Source of the DNA: JBKQVT01 sp963727245
GTDB lineage: Bacteria; Planctomycetota; Planctomycetia; Pirellulales; Thermoguttaceae
Assembly: GCA_963727245.1 (NCBI GenBank)
Contig: CAVSFO010000018.1
Location: 1 to 64,000, forward strand
Direction: 5' to 3'
Length of the DNA stretch: 64,000 nt
Below, in pieces: positions 49,168-58,357 of the stretch. The position numbers and the translations under genes were made by a program. The notes below the pieces were generated by a model, which saw only the letters and a program-made list of their open reading frames with translations, did no database searches and was not told the DNA's origin. The number at the start of each line of letters is the position of its first letter. Positions within the stretch are counted from its first letter, which is position 1.

Positions 49168-50165
49168 ATGAAGAAGTCGTCGCAGCAGGTCCCGTGGCTG
49201 ATCGGGGCAATCTTACTCCTCGGGGCGGCGCTTGCCGCCATACCCCAGGAGCGCTTCGCGGTCGCTGCCCAGCCGGCCGATGCGGCCCCCGGCGGAGCGG
49301 CTGTACAATCCACACCGGCGACTGCCCCGGCCACGATCGGAACCGAGGCCGACGAAAAAGCGATCCGCGCCACGGCGGACGACTTCGTCAGGGCCTTCGA
49401 TGCGGGCGACGCCAAGGCAGTCGGCGCCTCTGGGCGACCGACGCCGAGTACACGGACGAGTCGGGACGGTCCTACCACGGTCGCGCGGCGATCGAGAAGG
49501 AATACGTCGACCTGTTCAAGGACCATCGCGGCGCGACCATGACCGTCAACATCGAGTCGATACGCTTCCTGGGCCCCGACATCGCCATGGAAAAGGGCAT
49601 CGCCAAGGTCAAGTTGCCCGGGGAGAGTGCCGAAATGGGATCGCGTTACACCGTGGTCCACGCCAAGCGCGACGGCAAGTGGATCATGGTTGAGGGGCGG
49701 GATGCCCCCTACGTGCCCGGCTCGAACGAAGATTACCTGAAGGACCTCGAGTGGGTGATCGGCGATTGGACCGTCGCGGCCAAAGACCGCCCGCTGGTGA
49801 TCCATTTCGAGTGGATGGCGCAAAGAAACTTCATCAAGAACACCTACATAACAACGAAAGACGGCAAGTCCACGCTGACCGGAGGCCAGATCATCGGCTG
49901 GGATCCCCGGCTGGGGCGCATCGTCTCCTGGCACTTCGCCGCCGAGGGGGGCTTCGGCCACGATGTGTGGACCAAGGACGGCTCGAAGTGGGTCATCGAG
50001 GCGACCGGCGTGTTTCGCAATGGCAGCCAGAGCGCCGCGGTCAACGTGGTAACGCCCATCGACGCCAACAGCTTCACGTGGCAGTCGCTGAAACGCACGC
50101 TGGATGGCGTGAAGCTTCCCGATATCGCGCCCGTCAAAATGGTGAGGGTGCCGCCGGCCAAGTGA
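49168..50165 (+). CDS. Secreted SnoaL-like/DUF4440 (SgcJ family) protein, frameshifted
   Basis: About 332 residues after repair. A signal peptide (MKKSSQQVPWLIGAILLLGA) precedes a cone-shaped SnoaL/NTF2-like domain (AIRATADDFVRAFDAGDAKA, YHGRAAIEKEYVDLFKDH) and a second, similar-sized C-terminal domain (DYLKDLEWVIGDWTVAAKD, GWDPRLGRIVSWHFAAEGG). One base is missing near 49425, before LWATDAEYTDESG. AAAAGGGGAG before the ATG is a fair ribosome site. Its role is unknown; such proteins are many in planctomycetes. Confidence 0.75.
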
Positions 50166-50195
50166 AGTGCGCCAAGGACCGACGAGGCAATAAGT

Positions 50196-50239
50196 GGGGG
50201 ACTGTCCCAATTTTCGTTCGACGAAAATGGGACTGTCCC
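50196..50239. repeat. GGGACTGTCCCA-TTTTCGTCGAACG palindrome, copy 2
   Basis: Close copy of the element at 34396, placed 50 bases before the next gene start. Confidence 0.7.
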
Positions 50240-50288
50240 GTTTGGAGTACCCGGAAATAGTCCGCTGAGTTCTTGAAAGAGGTTTCCT

Positions 50289-51472
50289 ATGAACACAAAA
50301 GCGATCGGTCTGATAGTTGCATCCGCCTTGGCGCTCGGCGGGGCACAATGGGCTCATGCCCGCGGTTTCGGCGGCGCCCACGCCGGCGGTGGATATTCGG
50401 GCGGCGGATATCATGGCAGCAGCCAATCCGGCGCCTACCACGGCAACAGCGAGTCGAGCGCCTACCATGGCAGCAGCGAGTCGAGCAGCTATCATGGCAG
50501 CAGCGAGTCCAGCGCCAACCATGGCGGCAGTTCTTCCGCGGAAACCTACCACGCCTCCGACGGCGCAACCGCGGCACACGGCGCCGAGGGGACCGCCGTG
50601 AAAGGACCCGAGGGAAATGTCTACACCCACCCGTCGTCGTCCGCCGACGCCTACCACGCCGAGGGAGGCGCCACCTACGGTCACGGAGCCACCGGTTACA
50701 GCGCCGCGCACACGGCGTTGCCGACCGACGCCGGCTATGGCGTGCCGGCGGCGAAAACCGGCGCGGCTGCGTACGCGGGCTATCACCAGACCGAGGCGGT
50801 GAGCGGCAGTGTCGCCGCCGCCCGCGGGGCCGCGGTCAGGAACTCCTTTACCGGCTACGACATGTACGGCCACGGCTGGCAGGCCGCCAACCCCGGCGCC
50901 TGGGCGCCGGCAGGCTGGACGGCCGGCCGGGCCTGGGCGCGACCGCCTGGCCGGCGGTCGGAGCCTCGCTGGGTTGGGGCAACGTTCCGCCCGTCGATTT
51001 CAGCTACGGCACCAACATCACCTACCAGGACAACCAGGTCTACTACGGCGCGCAATCGGTGGCCACGGCTGCCGACTATTACCAGCAGGCCGCGACGCTG
51101 GCCGCGACTGCTCCCGCGCCGGACGCACAATCCGGCGACTGGCTCCCGCTGGGCGTCTTCGCCCTGGTCCAGAAAGAGCAATCCGACCCGCAGTACATCG
51201 TGGAACTGGCCGTCAACAAATCGGGAATGCTTGCAGGCAACTATTCGGACCTCATCAGCGGGACGACGCGCCCGATTCAAGGGGCCGTGGACAAGAAGAC
51301 CCAGCGCGTCGCCTGGACGATCGGCAACAACAAGAATACTGTCGGCGAAACTGGGCTCTACAATTTGACTCAGGACGAGGCGCCGGTGTTGATCCACCTT
51401 GGCAAGGACAAAACCCAGCAGTGGATGCTGGTGCGGCTCAAACAGCCCCAGGACCAGAAGCCGGGGCATTGA
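50289..51472 (+). CDS. Secreted low-complexity protein with YHGSSES repeats, frameshifted
   Basis: About 394 residues after repair. A signal peptide ends near HARGFGGAHA. Residues 35-80 are tandem short repeats (YHGSSQSGAYHGNSESSAYH, YHGSSESS), then an Ala/His/Tyr/Gly-rich stretch. The C-terminal 180 residues (FSYGTNITYQDNQVYYGAQS, DWLPLGVFALVQKEQSDPQ, RVAWTIGNNKNTVGETGLYN) form a folded domain seen at the end of many planctomycete cell-surface proteins, some named protocadherin-like. One base is missing near 50940. The intact end argues for a working gene. Confidence 0.7.
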
Positions 51473-51794
51473 TGCCGCCATCTTTCGGGAGGCGACTCCA
51501 CAAGTGCGGACGTTTTCAGGATCACGGCAACCGTTCACGGGAACTCTCCCTGTCCGCGGAGCTACGAACAAGCCTCGCACAGAGACGCGGTGACGCCGAG
51601 AAAGCGGGATGTGGGAAGGTGAACTTCAGCGCGGCCTTGTGGAAAAAGGCATCTTTCGAACGCTGAGCGGCCTCGAAGGACCGTAGCCCGGCAACATTTT
51701 TCCCCCCTTCGCGTCTCCGCGCCTCTGCGCGAGCCTTCTTTCTGGCGCGAGGGAAGAGGATCCCGCCGGCGGTTCCAGGTCACGCAACCGGAGT
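51473..51794. other. Intergenic region with repeat remnants
   Basis: It holds an inverted pair, CTCGCACAGAGACGCGGTGA (about 51573) and CGCGTCTCCGCGCCTCTGCG (about 51712), like the pair at 20790-20890. No gene is supported. Confidence 0.5.
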
Positions 51795-52789
51795 TCAGCG
51801 AGCGATCTTGAACTCCGTGAAGGACAGCGTGCCGTTGGCGGCCTTCACCAGATCGAGCTGGAAGCCCACAAGTTGGCCTATCGGGCCCATGGTTCCGACC
51901 CCGGCAGCCTGGCCGTCAAGAAACACCTTGACGACCTGGTTATCCCGGTCGATCCGCAGCGTGCCGGTCGGTGGAATGACTTCCACCTCGTTGGCAGTCC
52001 CCTCGGGCAGCGTGATGGTGTGATAACACTTCTTGGCATACAGGGAGGACGATCCCAGCGGATTGAGCCGCGTGGTGTCGTTCCCACAGCGAATCGCCCA
52101 CTGGATGGCATACTTGGCTCCCTTATCGTTCAGCAGCGAGACCGTGGTGGAGACGGGCTCTTTCCACCAGCCAAGCATGCCGCGCGTGACTTCAGGCAGG
52201 TAAGCCGAGTACCGGCATTCAAAGCAGAACTTGTTCGGCAGCCGCAGCCTGTAACCCACGGGATGTGTCCCATCGACGTTGGCAACCAGCCAGTTGCGGC
52301 GATCCAGGCCCGTCTTGATGACGGCACTGGCTCCCCAGCCCGCTGCATCTCCCTCTCGGTAATGCGCGAAGTTTTCGTAAAGCAGGATCGATGCGACGGA
52401 GACCGTGCCGGACGAGAGAAACAGGCCGCCTTTCGGAAGCGGCACGGCAGCCGCCGGCACGGAAACGGAAACCGGGGCCGACAAGGTGGCAACCACCGGT
52501 TCCGCGGGCCAGGGGCTGATCGTTGCCGCGGCGAGCGCGGGGCTGCTGGGTGGCGCCGGGGCGCAGCAGCAGGGGCTACCGTGACCGTCATCCGTTCGGT
52601 CGGGGGCGAAGGCTGTGACATCGAACTGGTCACCGACCAGAGAATGAGCCCGCTCACCACCGTTGCGGTCACGCTTTCCCAGATGCGTCGCACTGCCAGG
52701 TGTCTCCGCGCGTCTCGGACGCCCACTGCGATCTCTCCGCTGCTCGATTTCCCGCCGGCCACAGGCAAAATAATCCAGGCTCTCGCCAA
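51795..52789 (-). CDS. Membrane-anchored protein with jelly-roll-like C-terminal domain, frameshifted
   Basis: The N-terminal part carries one membrane segment (SVTATVVSGLILWSVTSS) and a Pro/Ala linker. The C-terminal 230 residues (SILLYENFAHYREGDAAGWG, PNKFCFECRYSAYLPEVTRG, GTLRIDRDNQVVKVFLDGQ, LSFTEFKIAR) look like a concanavalin/laminin-G-like beta sandwich. The frame shifts in a GCGCCCCGGCGCC stretch near 52557, so the exact join and the start are uncertain. Function unknown; a sugar- or surface-binding role is a guess from fold. Confidence 0.5.
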
Positions 52790-52979
52790 CGTGGCATAAT
52801 CTCTTCATCGGCCCTGCCGGGGGGAGTCTTCTTGTGAACTGCTGCGCCCCTTGTCATCGTTTCTGCCGAGCAATGGGGCAAAAGCCTGAATGGCGGCATA
52901 TTTCCTATGCCTTGCCGGCGAAAAGGCTGGGGCAGCAGATTCGCCGCGGCGGCGAGAATGGCTTTTCCGGTTTTTCCGG

Positions 52980-53906
52980 TTAAGCGTCTGTCACCGGCCG
53001 GTAAATCAGCACGGGCGTAAACGTGCCTCGCACAATCTTGTCGCCGACGCTTCCCAACAGCAACCGTTTGAAAGCGCCGCGGCCGTGAACCGCGATGGCG
53101 ATAAGGTCCATGTTCTGGTCACGGGCTACGTCGAGAACGGCGGCAGCAGAGGACGCGCCGAGGACAACGCGCGTTTCAGTGCGCAACGCCTTCGCGCGCA
53201 AGCGTTCCGCCACCCCGTCGAGATACGCTTGGGCCTCGGTTCTTTGTTTCTCAAGCCGGGGTTGCTCGATCGCGCTTAGTTCCGCCACAACGGGAAACGC
53301 ATCGGGGAGCGAACTCGGCTGGACGGCTCGAAGGATCGTGTACTCGGCGTCCATGAGGCTTCCCAACGCGATGGTCGGTTCCAGCACTCGTTCGGCGAAC
53401 TTCGATCCGTCCAAAGGAATCAGGATGCGTCTCAGCGTTGGTTCCGGCCGGGAGTCTCCCGAAGCCTCCTGGGGACGCACCAGCAGGATGGGGGCCGGGG
53501 CGTTCAGCACGGCTTCCAGGGCCACGCTGCCGAGCCAGAAACGGCTCAGCGGGCCGCGGCCGTGGGTGGTCATGACGATCAGATCGGCAGCCTTGGCTCG
53601 GGCGCGCTCCAGGATGCCGGCCACGATCAGGCCATGGGCCAGCGCCGCGGTCACCGGCACCGTGGCAGTTTTCTGCAACTGCTTGACGATGGCGTCGAGA
53701 TAGGTCTGCTCTTGGTCCTTGAAAATCGCGTCCTCCGTCGGATCGAAGGGCAGCCAACTGCATTCGGGCTGCTGAAACGCGTAAATGACGTGGACCAGCA
53801 TGACTTCCAGGCTGGCGCCAGCCCGATTGGCGATACTCAATGCCAGCGGCAGCGCCTGTTCGGCAAACTTTGAGCCATCCAGCGGCACGAGGATCGAATG
53901 GTACAT
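52980..53906 (-). CDS. Universal stress protein, tandem UspA domains
   Basis: A 308-residue protein of two UspA domains. Domain 1 runs from MYHSILVPLDGSKFAEQAL to about residue 145 with the ATP-loop type motif VMTTHGRGPLSRFWLGSVA; domain 2 starts RRILIPLDGSKFAERVL and has AIAVHGRGAFKRLLLGSVG. Both G-x2-G-x9-G(S/T) ATP-binding patterns are present. USPs help cells survive starvation or anoxia. It is the last gene of the minus-strand stress island. The start at 53906 is chosen over a TTG six bases earlier. Confidence 0.9.
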   Translation of the reverse strand: MYHSILVPLDGSKFAEQALPLALSIANRAGASLEVMLVHVIYAFQQPECSWLPFDPTEDAIFKDQEQTYLDAIVKQLQKTATVPVTAALAHGLIVAGILERARAKAADLIVMTTHGRGPLSRFWLGSVALEAVLNAPAPILLVRPQEASGDSRPEPTLRRILIPLDGSKFAERVLEPTIALGSLMDAEYTILRAVQPSSLPDAFPVVAELSAIEQPRLEKQRTEAQAYLDGVAERLRAKALRTETRVVLGASSAAAVLDVARDQNMDLIAIAVHGRGAFKRLLLGSVGDKIVRGTFTPVLIYRPVTDA

Positions 53907-54053
53907 GGCCAATCCCTTTCTTCGCTTGGAACCGAGCGGGCACGGAAGTCCGCCTTGTGCCGCGCCGCTGCCGCTGGCATTGTAACACGCCGACTCATGG
54001 CGGGGCTAGGCTCCGGTTGTGCGTTTCGGTCGCAGTCGTTCTCTTCCGACCTT

Positions 54054-54305
54054 TCATCCCCGCCGCTTTGCTTCCGCTGGCGGCGCACGTATACCGGCCG
54101 TGCCGCCGATGCCTCCCGCCGATGCCACTTGGTCGATGTTGGTTTCGGACTCCGGTGTGGCGGTAGGGGTCTGCTCCCTTGGCCCCTCATATCTGACCGT
54201 CTGGCCGGAAGGATTCCACGTGGCCGCCATGGTCACAAACCACGCGACCGCCACCGCGATCATTGCCACGATCGTTGCCTCGCAGAACAACTTCCAGTCC
54301 GTCAT
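54054..54305 (-). CDS. Small single-span membrane protein
   Basis: An 83-residue protein with one membrane helix (ATIVAMIAVAVAWFVTMAA) near the N-terminus and a polar, Pro/Glu-rich tail. Its ATG overlaps the stop of the gene before it as ATGA, so the two are translationally coupled. No family is recognised. It lies within the stress island. Confidence 0.6.
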   Translation of the reverse strand: MTDWKLFCEATIVAMIAVAVAWFVTMAATWNPSGQTVRYEGPREQTPTATPESETNIDQVASAGGIGGTAGIRAPPAEAKRRG

Positions 54306-54565
54306 GTCCTTCTGCTCCTACCGCGCTGCACAGCTCCTTCGGCACCACAATCGAGCCGTCCGCCAAACCGGCGTGCGTCGATCGCCGTCCAGAGTTGCTC
54401 CGCGTCCTGACGGTTGAAGTCCAGTTCGCAGTCCTGCAGCCAGACCCGCACGGCTTGTTTGGCTGCGAGACGACCGGCGGGCGTGTTGGGGTAAACGAGC
54501 AGGAAGTGGTCGTTTCGCTTCGCCGCTTCGACGACAAGTGCATTACGGGTGAGATTGAAGCCCAT
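54302..54565 (-). CDS. Small soluble protein, unknown function
   Basis: An 87-residue protein starting MGFNLTRNALVVEAAKRNDH, with a central stretch YPNTPAGRLAAKQAVRVWLQ that could be helical. The final 20 residues are Arg/Gly-rich and less protein-like, so a late frameshift is possible. It is coupled by ATGA to the small membrane protein. I recognise no family. Confidence 0.5.
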   Translation of the reverse strand: MGFNLTRNALVVEAAKRNDHFLLVYPNTPAGRLAAKQAVRVWLQDCELDFNRQDAEQLWTAIDARRFGGRLDCGAEGAVQRGRSRRT

Positions 54566-54666
54566 GGCTGTGACTCCTCACTTGAAACCAACGTTACTAT
54601 CCGCATAGCGTGGAGGTTCCCCGATCGCCCCAAGCGGGCCATCTGAAGAACCTTGTCTGCGTTTTT

Positions 54667-54808
54667 TCATCGGCGGCCGCCACCCGCGATGATTTCCGCC
54701 ACGCCGACCTTTTCCATGACGGCCCTCGCCGCGCAGGGCCGCCTTGATGGTTTCCGCTTGGCAGGGGTCATTGGGCGTGTACACGATCATAGGGTCATCA
54801 AGTTCCAT
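54667..54808 (-). CDS. Short DUF2007-like protein, probably frameshifted
   Basis: The start MELDDPMIVYTPNDPCQAET, then IKAALRGEG, is like DUF2007 proteins (a beta-alpha unit near PII-like folds). As read, the frame runs on into Arg-rich text to 54578. Dropping one base after GEG gives VMEKVGVAEIIAGGGRR and a stop at 54667, which looks more natural. The ATG overlaps the end of the gene at 54798 by 11 bases. Confidence 0.4.
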
Positions 54809-55178
54809 CGCGTGGTTTCCCTTCCATCCTGCAGGCTCGTGGCAGGGTCTGGCACGGGTGCGAGTGCGATCTCAACCTGGTCAAAGTGAAAATCTCAAGG
54901 ACGATCAACTCGGTCGTGTCGTTGATCCGTATGCGGTCCCCTTGATGGCCTTCCAGAACCAGCGTCCGTCTGCCACCATTGTGCGACAGGTAATAGCCTG
55001 GCACCTTGCCGGATACTGTGGGGAATCCGTTGCGGACTTCGCAGGACAGGCACCGGCCGTCACCACCAGAAAAACGTCCGACCTGCTTCGCATCCTGGCG
55101 GGCGGCGGAACTGGCGTGCCGGGCTGCGGCCGCAGCGCCGCAGCCCAACGTCGATCTTCCTTCAGCGTGTTGGGGCAT
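54798..55178 (-). CDS. Hypothetical protein with a CsrA-like segment
   Basis: About 126 residues. The stretch RTLVLEGHQGDRIRINDTTE plus LIVLEI near residue 70 resembles the start of CsrA (LVL..x..GE.I.I.d.....VLEI), but it is preceded by a Cys-containing N-terminal part and the rest of CsrA is not clear. The next gene overlaps its stop, which supports translation of this frame. The start codon is uncertain. It may be a degenerate CsrA homolog or an unrelated beta protein. Confidence 0.35.
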   Translation of the reverse strand: MPQHAEGRSTLGCGAAAAARHASSAARQDAKQVGRFSGGDGRCLSCEVRNGFPTVSGKVPGYYLSHNGGRRTLVLEGHQGDRIRINDTTELIVLEIFTLTRLRSHSHPCQTLPRACRMEGKPRDGT

Positions 55179-55308
55179 GAGCGTGATCGTCCGTATTCTT
55201 GTCAAACGATGCAGTAACCTCAACTCGTTTGCTCGAGCTCCCCAACGCCGTCCAGGTCCTCGTACAACCCTGAAACGAAGTTCTCGAAAAGACTGCCGGC
55301 GTCTCGCC

Positions 55309-55725
55309 TTAACCAGCCGGCACCGCTTCCGCATCCAATCGCGCCGCGATCGCCTCGAAAACGGCCTGTTCGGCCTCGTCGATGCTCGCCACCGCAACGA
55401 GAATTGCCGCGGCTGCGTATTCCTCGGCCCGGTCGGCGCGATTGGCCAGTTTTCTGGCCTCATGGTCGGCTTTCCATTGATCGACCGTGGCCTTCGCTTG
55501 CGCCTTCTTCTGGTCCACCCAGTTCTGCACGGTCGTCCTGGCCTTGGCAATGGCCTGTTTGTGCGACTCGGCTTTTTGTTGCGCCCGATCGAGCTGCTCG
55601 TGCAGCGCATCCTCGGCCTGCTTGGGGGCGGACCGCAATCTCGCTTTGAACGACTCCGTGCGGTCTTCCAAATCGTTCAACTTGCTTTGCAGGGAGGTAC
55701 AGAATTTGTTGACGCGATCGCTCAT
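55309..55725 (-). CDS. Coiled-coil protein, unknown function
   Basis: A 138-residue, highly charged protein. Residues 8-100 are nearly all helix with heptad character (LQSKLNDLEDRTESFKARLR, LDRAQQKAESHKQAIAKA). The C-terminal 35 residues (AAAAILVAVASIDEAEQAVF) are a short amphipathic or weakly hydrophobic helix. AAAGGTGATTT precedes the ATG. It likely shares a transcript with the glycine-zipper protein upstream. No family name is offered. Confidence 0.6.
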   Translation of the reverse strand: MSDRVNKFCTSLQSKLNDLEDRTESFKARLRSAPKQAEDALHEQLDRAQQKAESHKQAIAKARTTVQNWVDQKKAQAKATVDQWKADHEARKLANRADRAEEYAAAAILVAVASIDEAEQAVFEAIAARLDAEAVPAG

Positions 55726-55806
55726 AAATCACCTTTCAGTAAAGAGACATAGTGACGGTTCACAAACGCAAAACGATGCAATGGCTTCTGTCCGATGGAA
55801 ACGCGG

Positions 55807-55983
55807 CTACTCGATGCAGACGCGGCTGTGCAAGACCTCTTCGAGCTTCACCGATTGCTCAGGTGTCAGCGTGGTACGCAGGACCGTGCCGCCAAGGCCG
55901 CGGAACCGCCCGGCGACCATTTCGGGATCGCTCGACTGAATCCAGGCGAAGATGTGAAAGCCCACGGCAATGAGATTGTGCAT
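55807..55983 (-). CDS. 58-residue protein resembling the end of DUF1269 proteins
   Basis: The frame reads MHNLIAVGFHIFAWIQSSDP and ends GGTVLRTTLTPEQSVKLEEV then LHSRVCIE. The GGTVL-TTL-PEQ---L pattern is like the C-terminal end of DUF1269 stress membrane proteins. It fills the space between the coiled-coil gene and the glycine-zipper gene, both on the same strand, with no frame problem. It may be a stand-alone small protein of the sigma-54 operon. Confidence 0.5.
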   Translation of the reverse strand: MHNLIAVGFHIFAWIQSSDPEMVAGRFRGLGGTVLRTTLTPEQSVKLEEVLHSRVCIE

Positions 55984-56040
55984 GACGGGTCTTTCGATCT
56001 GAGAGGAACAAATAGGACGTTCGATGTGAAACGGGTTGAG

Positions 56041-56574
56041 TTACTTGGAGCCTGCTTGGTTTGGCCAACTTATCACACTCTCAGCGGCGTGGGCCTCTTC
56101 GATGTCAGTCTTGGCTTTAGCCTCCGCTTCCGGCGAGCCGAGGGCCACCAGAACGCACTTGTTGGCTCGGAGATCCATCTCGTATTCGAGGGCGCTGTTT
56201 TTGGGGATGCCGAGGCTGTAGGAGGCCGCTCTCAGCGCCGCGAGGCCCCCGATCTCCGCGGCGTCTTTGGATGTCGCAGCGATCGCACCCACCAGGAAAC
56301 CAGCGACCACCAGCGGCCCGATGCCAGGTACCACGAATAATCCTGCCTCGCCGAGAAGGCCCCAGGACCGCTCCCAGAAAGCGGCCGATTCGCCGCGAAC
56401 CGTGAAATGCCCATTGACAACGTAACATCCGACGATCTCCTCGTCGCTCACGTAAGCCTTGCTGACAACGGAGACTTGCTTCATGTCGAAGCCCAACCGT
56501 TGAAGTTCCGCGATTGCCTTCTCGGCCTGGGCATGCCCGTTGCAGATGGCGACAAGCACCTTGTTCTCAGGCAT
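56041..56574 (-). CDS. Glycine-zipper general-stress protein (DUF1269/YflT-like)
   Basis: A 177-residue protein. The N-terminal 60 residues form a beta-alpha fold like general stress protein 17M (VLVAICNGHAQAEKAIAELQ, VSVVSKAYVSDEEIVGCYV). Residues 75-105 are a hydrophobic, glycine-rich helical pair (GLFVVPGIGPLVVAGFLVGA) that could insert in membrane. A perfect sigma-54 promoter lies about 65-80 bases before the ATG, with paired dyads further upstream, so it is a good direct target of the V4R/NtrC activator nearby. GGGGAGAGAAACC is the ribosome site. Confidence 0.75.
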   Translation of the reverse strand: MPENKVLVAICNGHAQAEKAIAELQRLGFDMKQVSVVSKAYVSDEEIVGCYVVNGHFTVRGESAAFWERSWGLLGEAGLFVVPGIGPLVVAGFLVGAIAATSKDAAEIGGLAALRAASYSLGIPKNSALEYEMDLRANKCVLVALGSPEAEAKAKTDIEEAHAAESVISWPNQAGSK

Positions 56575-56637
56575 GGGTTTCTCTCCCCGTTAGGAACACA
56601 CTCAAACTGCCAAGTGATCTAACCCGATACGACTTAA

Positions 56638-56653
56638 TGCAATCCGCGTGCCA
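56638..56653 (-). promoter_or_regulatory. Canonical sigma-54 (RpoN) promoter of the glycine-zipper operon
   Basis: On the minus strand the site reads TGGCACGCGGATTGCA, a full match to TGGCAC-N5-TTGCA. The start point would be about 12 bases further, leaving a leader of about 50 bases. Confidence 0.85.
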
Positions 56654-56730
56654 ATCCCGAAAAGGATCCGCACAGGCCGTCCGGCGCGGGAAACTGGCGG
56701 CAGTCTTGCCGCATTCCGTCGCCGGTGAAA

Positions 56731-56762
56731 TCTCAGAATGAGAGAATAACTCCTCAGGGCGA
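56731..56762. promoter_or_regulatory. Paired dyads, candidate activator sites for the glycine-zipper promoter
   Basis: TCTCAGAATGAGA (56731-56743) is a perfect dyad. A weaker TCAGGGCGA (56754-56762) has its centre 21 bp away, two helix turns. The nearer centre is 84 bp from the upstream edge of the sigma-54 box. The nitroreductase promoter has the same layout. Confidence 0.55.
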
Positions 56763-57533
56763 CCGATGGACATCGAAGCACGATGCCGCGGCGTCGGCAA
56801 TCAAGTGCGCGGTGCGCTGCGGCCCAAGTTTCTCGACGTTGACCACCAAGTCGAATAGGTGCGGATCGGTAATGTCGTGATGGTAGTATTGTCGAGCACA
56901 CTCTTGCCGGTCGGCGTCCGTCTTCACCACGTACTCCCGGGCCTCCTCGAAACTCAGATGCCGGCGCTCCATGATCTGCTGGACCCGGTACTTCTGCGGG
57001 GCGACGATACGAACGCGAAGCCCACGCTCGCGTGGCAAGATGAATTGCGCGCCGCGGCCGACGAAGACGACTTTCCCCGCTCGCGCGGCCATGAGGATCA
57101 CTCGACTGAGACGGCAGACGTACTGCATTTGGGAAACGGTGGCCGGATCGAGCCAGTTGCCGAACATTTCCGTGATCCAACTGGTGGTGGTTTCGTCCAC
57201 GAGTTCCAGCACAGCGGGAGAGGTGTGGTATCGCTCCGCCACGCATTCGAGGAGTTTTCGGTCGAGAACCTCCCAGCCGATGGCCTCGCCGACCAGCCGT
57301 GCGATTCGGCTGCCCCCGGCCCCGGCCTCCCGAGAGATGGTCAGATAAGGGCCGATGCCCGCCAGTTTCCCGCTGCCCGGCGCTGGGGCAGCAGCATCCT
57401 GGCATTTTTGCGTGCGCAGCCACTGCTGCATCTGCCGCTCCGCGGCCTCGATAACGCTGGGGTCCCTCTCCATCCGGGGCAGTCGCTCGACGGCGTAGAG
57501 GAGCTTCGCATCATTGCGTTCTTGTGTGTTCAT
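56754..57533 (-). CDS. Cytidylate kinase-like family protein
   Basis: A 259-residue protein of the cytidylate-kinase-like family (Pfam PF13189). The nucleotide loop is ISREAGAGGSRIARLVGEAI near residue 68. EVLDRKLLECVAERYH, FVGRGAQFILPRERGLRVRI and DPHLFDLVVNVEKLG follow the family pattern. The first 65 residues are an extra helical leader. True substrates are not known for this branch. It starts 5 bases after the SDR stop, so both are one operon; an ATG at 57557 overlapping the SDR is an alternative. Confidence 0.82.
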   Translation of the reverse strand: MNTQERNDAKLLYAVERLPRMERDPSVIEAAERQMQQWLRTQKCQDAAAPAPGSGKLAGIGPYLTISREAGAGGSRIARLVGEAIGWEVLDRKLLECVAERYHTSPAVLELVDETTTSWITEMFGNWLDPATVSQMQYVCRLSRVILMAARAGKVVFVGRGAQFILPRERGLRVRIVAPQKYRVQQIMERRHLSFEEAREYVVKTDADRQECARQYYHHDITDPHLFDLVVNVEKLGPQRTAHLIADAAASCFDVHRSP

Positions 57534-57538
57534 AGCTT

Positions 57539-58357
57539 CTAAGCCTGCGGATGCCATCCGGCGTCCACCCAGAGATCGCCGCTCATTGCCGAGTCGGAAA
57601 TCATGAAGCAGATGGCGCTGGCGATCTCTTCCGGCCGCACGAGACGCTTCAACTGCGTCTGCGGCAGGATCTTCTGCTCGATATATTCATCGCCCAAGGC
57701 ACGGACCATCGGCGTGTCAGTGAACCCCGGGTGAATCACGGCGCAACGCACGCCGTAGAAGATCGCTTCTTTCATCAACGTGGCTGCGACGCCGTCCAGG
57801 CCGGCCTTGGTCGCCGAATAGGCGATTTGCCCTTTGATGCCATGTGCGGAAACGGAGCCGATAAAGACGATCGTACCCTCGACGTGTTCGGGTGGTCCCC
57901 AACGTTTCAGCCCCCGGGCGTGGCGGTTCTCCGCGATCTTGCCTACCATCTCCAGCGCCCAATAGACCGGGGCCGCCAGGTTCACCTTCAGGACGCATAC
58001 GAAGTCCTCGATGGGGTACAGCGTGGCCGCGCCCGTCTCCTTGTCGAGGCGGACCGCGAGGTTATCGCGGGTTATCCCGGCCGCCGGCACGCAAATCGAA
58101 GGGATGCCGCACTTTGCGGTGATCTCGTCGAACACCGTGCGCCGGAAGGCGTTGTCGGTAACGTCGCCGACAAACGGCACGGCATGCACTTTGTTGCCGG
58201 TGAATTCGTTGAGGGTGGCTGCCACCTGGTTGACTGAGTCGCAGCGGTCCACCATGGCCACGGCGGCAACGCCGCGGCGAACCAACTCCGTGGCCACCGC
58301 CCGGCCGATGCCGCTGGCGGCCCCCGTCACGACCGCAACCTTCTCCTCGATAATCAT
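57539..58357 (-). CDS. Short-chain dehydrogenase/reductase (FabG-like)
   Basis: A 272-residue SDR. The cofactor motif is VVTGAASGIGRAVATELVRR near residue 9, NAG-type position PAAGITRDN near residue 92, and the catalytic Ser/Tyr/Lys lie in IGSVSAHGIKGQIAYSATKA. The Gly-rich end HPGFTDTPMVRAL and WVDAGWHP are usual. GGAGAAAGAACC is the ribosome site. It lies between csrA and the kinase-like gene in the stress island. The substrate is unknown. Confidence 0.88.
   Translation of the reverse strand: MIIEEKVAVVTGAASGIGRAVATELVRRGVAAVAMVDRCDSVNQVAATLNEFTGNKVHAVPFVGDVTDNAFRRTVFDEITAKCGIPSICVPAAGITRDNLAVRLDKETGAATLYPIEDFVCVLKVNLAAPVYWALEMVGKIAENRHARGLKRWGPPEHVEGTIVFIGSVSAHGIKGQIAYSATKAGLDGVAATLMKEAIFYGVRCAVIHPGFTDTPMVRALGDEYIEQKILPQTQLKRLVRPEEIASAICFMISDSAMSGDLWVDAGWHPQA

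Noticed and set aside
53907..54053. Sigma-54 box before the UspA gene
   Set aside because: A GG-N10-GC pair exists on the minus strand, but the -12 part reads CGGCA and not TTGCA, and no dyads are seen; UspA is more likely read from further upstream.
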